Assembly (NCBI GenBank): GCA_030145055.1
Contig: JAQYWK010000004.1
Span: 1-64,000, forward strand
Direction of reading: 5' to 3'
DNA: 64,000 nt
From: Desulfovibrio sp.
GTDB lineage: Bacteria > Desulfobacterota > Desulfovibrionia > Desulfovibrionales > Desulfovibrionaceae
Made by a program: the position numbers and the translations under genes. Positions 63,252 to 64,000 of the stretch are shown piece by piece. Under the pieces are notes generated by a model. It did no database searches. It saw nothing but the letters and a program-made list of their open reading frames with translations, and was not told the origin of the DNA. Positions within the stretch are counted from its first letter, which is position 1. Every line of letters starts with the position of its first letter.

Positions 63252-64000
63252 GTGAATAAATTTAAAACGGTCTTTTTATTGTTGGTGATAGCTTCTTTGA
63301 CTGGTTGTGGGCTGAAAAGTGTGCCGGTAGTGTCTACTGATTTGGACACTATGATAGGGCAGATGATTATGGTCGGTTTCAGGGGGATGAATGCTGACTC
63401 GGGCAGTTTTATTGTTAGGGATATTACTGAATCGAAAATTGGTGGAGTTATTCTTTTCAGTAAAGACTGCGCACTAAATAGTACTGAGCGAAATGTTTTA
63501 AACTATAAGCAAGTGAAGCGGCTTACGGACTCTCTTCAGAGTCATGCTAGTATACCTCTTTTGGTTGCTGCTGATCAAGAGGGGGGGCTTATATGCAGAT
63601 TTGCCCCAGACAGAGGTTTTCCTATAACATCTTCTGCTGGAGAACTAGGCAATAGCGGAGACTTGAAAGCGTCATATAGAACAGGGAAAACCATTGGTGA
63701 GACTCTTCGTTCCGTTGGTGTAAATGTAGATTTTGCGCCTGTTGTTGATGTTAATCGCAACGCTGCAAACCCTGTTATTTCCGCCTTGCAACGCAGTTTT
63801 TCGGATGACTCTAGAATAGTTGCCGAGTTTGCTGAAGCCTTTATTGATGGACTGCATTCTGAGAACATTATTTCCTGCCTGAAACATTTTCCCGGGCATG
63901 GCAGTTCGGCTGCTGACAGTCATAAAGGATTTACCGATGTGACTGGTTCATGGTCACGAGATGAGATAATTCCATTCAGCACGCTGATCAATATTAAAAA
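63252..64000 (+). CDS. NagZ-like GH3 lipoprotein, 5' part only
   Basis: The frame starts at GTG 63252, preceded by GGGGATAAA, or at the in-frame ATG 63237, and is open to the right edge (about 249 codons). A lipoprotein signal peptide ends in LTGC. The GH3 N-terminal barrel is visible: GQMIMVGFRG, GGVILFSKDC, LLVAADQEGGLICRF, VNVDFAPVVDVNRN, and the NagZ hallmark KHFPGHG followed by DSHKG, where the His serves as acid/base. It would cleave beta-N-acetylglucosaminides such as peptidoglycan fragments. Unlike cytosolic NagZ, it is predicted to be exported and lipid-anchored. The C-terminal half is outside the window. Confidence 0.88.
   Translation, partial: MNKFKTVFLLLVIASLTGCGLKSVPVVSTDLDTMIGQMIMVGFRGMNADSGSFIVRDITESKIGGVILFSKDCALNSTERNVLNYKQVKRLTDSLQSHASIPLLVAADQEGGLICRFAPDRGFPITSSAGELGNSGDLKASYRTGKTIGETLRSVGVNVDFAPVVDVNRNAANPVISALQRSFSDDSRIVAEFAEAFIDGLHSENIISCLKHFPGHGSSAADSHKGFTDVTGSWSRDEIIPFSTLINIK

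Overview
The window is AT-rich, gene-dense bacterial chromosome. It most likely comes from a Desulfovibrio-type sulfate reducer, perhaps a marine or cold-water Maridesulfovibrio-like species. This is inferred from gene content: FdhD and FdhE formate dehydrogenase maturation factors beside a tungstate TupABC transporter, several large Cache-domain chemoreceptors, a kbl-tdh pair with an Lrp regulator, and a Gram-negative lipoprotein and YidC layout. No 16S rRNA or other marker is present, so the genus is a guess.

Layout. 1-0.9 kb: the 5' part of an unrecognised gene running off the left edge, then tRNA-Val(GAC) with a clear promoter and terminator. 1-9.4 kb: a MerR-like regulator, an unknown membrane protein, an AsmA-family protein, a small HTH protein, kbl-tdh (threonine to glycine) divergent from an Lrp/AsnC regulator, and an unknown exported protein. 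9.7-15.1 kb: a PAS histidine kinase, a chemoreceptor and a GntR/FCD regulator. 15.2-22.8 kb: a BON lipoprotein, a CgeB-like glycosyltransferase, rlmE, the yebC-ruvC-ruvA-ruvB operon and a diguanylate cyclase. 23.3-30.0 kb: a formate dehydrogenase and metal-cofactor island (fdhD, fdhE, moaA and a transposase-derived gene on the minus strand, tupABC divergent on the plus strand). 30.2-35.2 kb: glgP, a thiamine-binding-type small protein, a lipoprotein, a UPF0280 protein and an LUD protein. 35.6-41.4 kb: the classical rpmH-rnpA-yidD-yidC-jag-mnmE cluster plus a small gene. 41.5-53.1 kb: a pair of arsenosugar-type glycosyltransferases, a flavin split-barrel protein, a DksA/TraR zinc finger, a methyltransferase, malQ with a TreZ-like gene, a tandem-HD (HD-GYP) protein, ltaE, and an incomplete ZnuBC-type transporter. 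53.2-64 kb: a proton P-type ATPase, two chemoreceptors, a small membrane protein, lysE, a stand-alone receiver, gmhA, and the 5' part of a NagZ-like GH3 lipoprotein.

Most of this is core genome. The most unusual items are four. (1) The TreZ-like GH13 protein has all three catalytic carboxylates substituted and so looks like a pseudoenzyme. (2) An IS1595-type transposase homologue seems to have lost its first catalytic Asp and overlaps the 3' end of moaA, as if domesticated inside the fdhE-moaA operon. (3) Jag/KhpB carries a nine-copy, 27-bp in-frame tandem repeat coding for a GAPRGPERT tail. (4) Several operator-like palindromes and repeats sit upstream of fdhE, tupA/fdhD, glgP and the GntR gene. 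All family assignments rest on reading motifs by eye; no searches were run.
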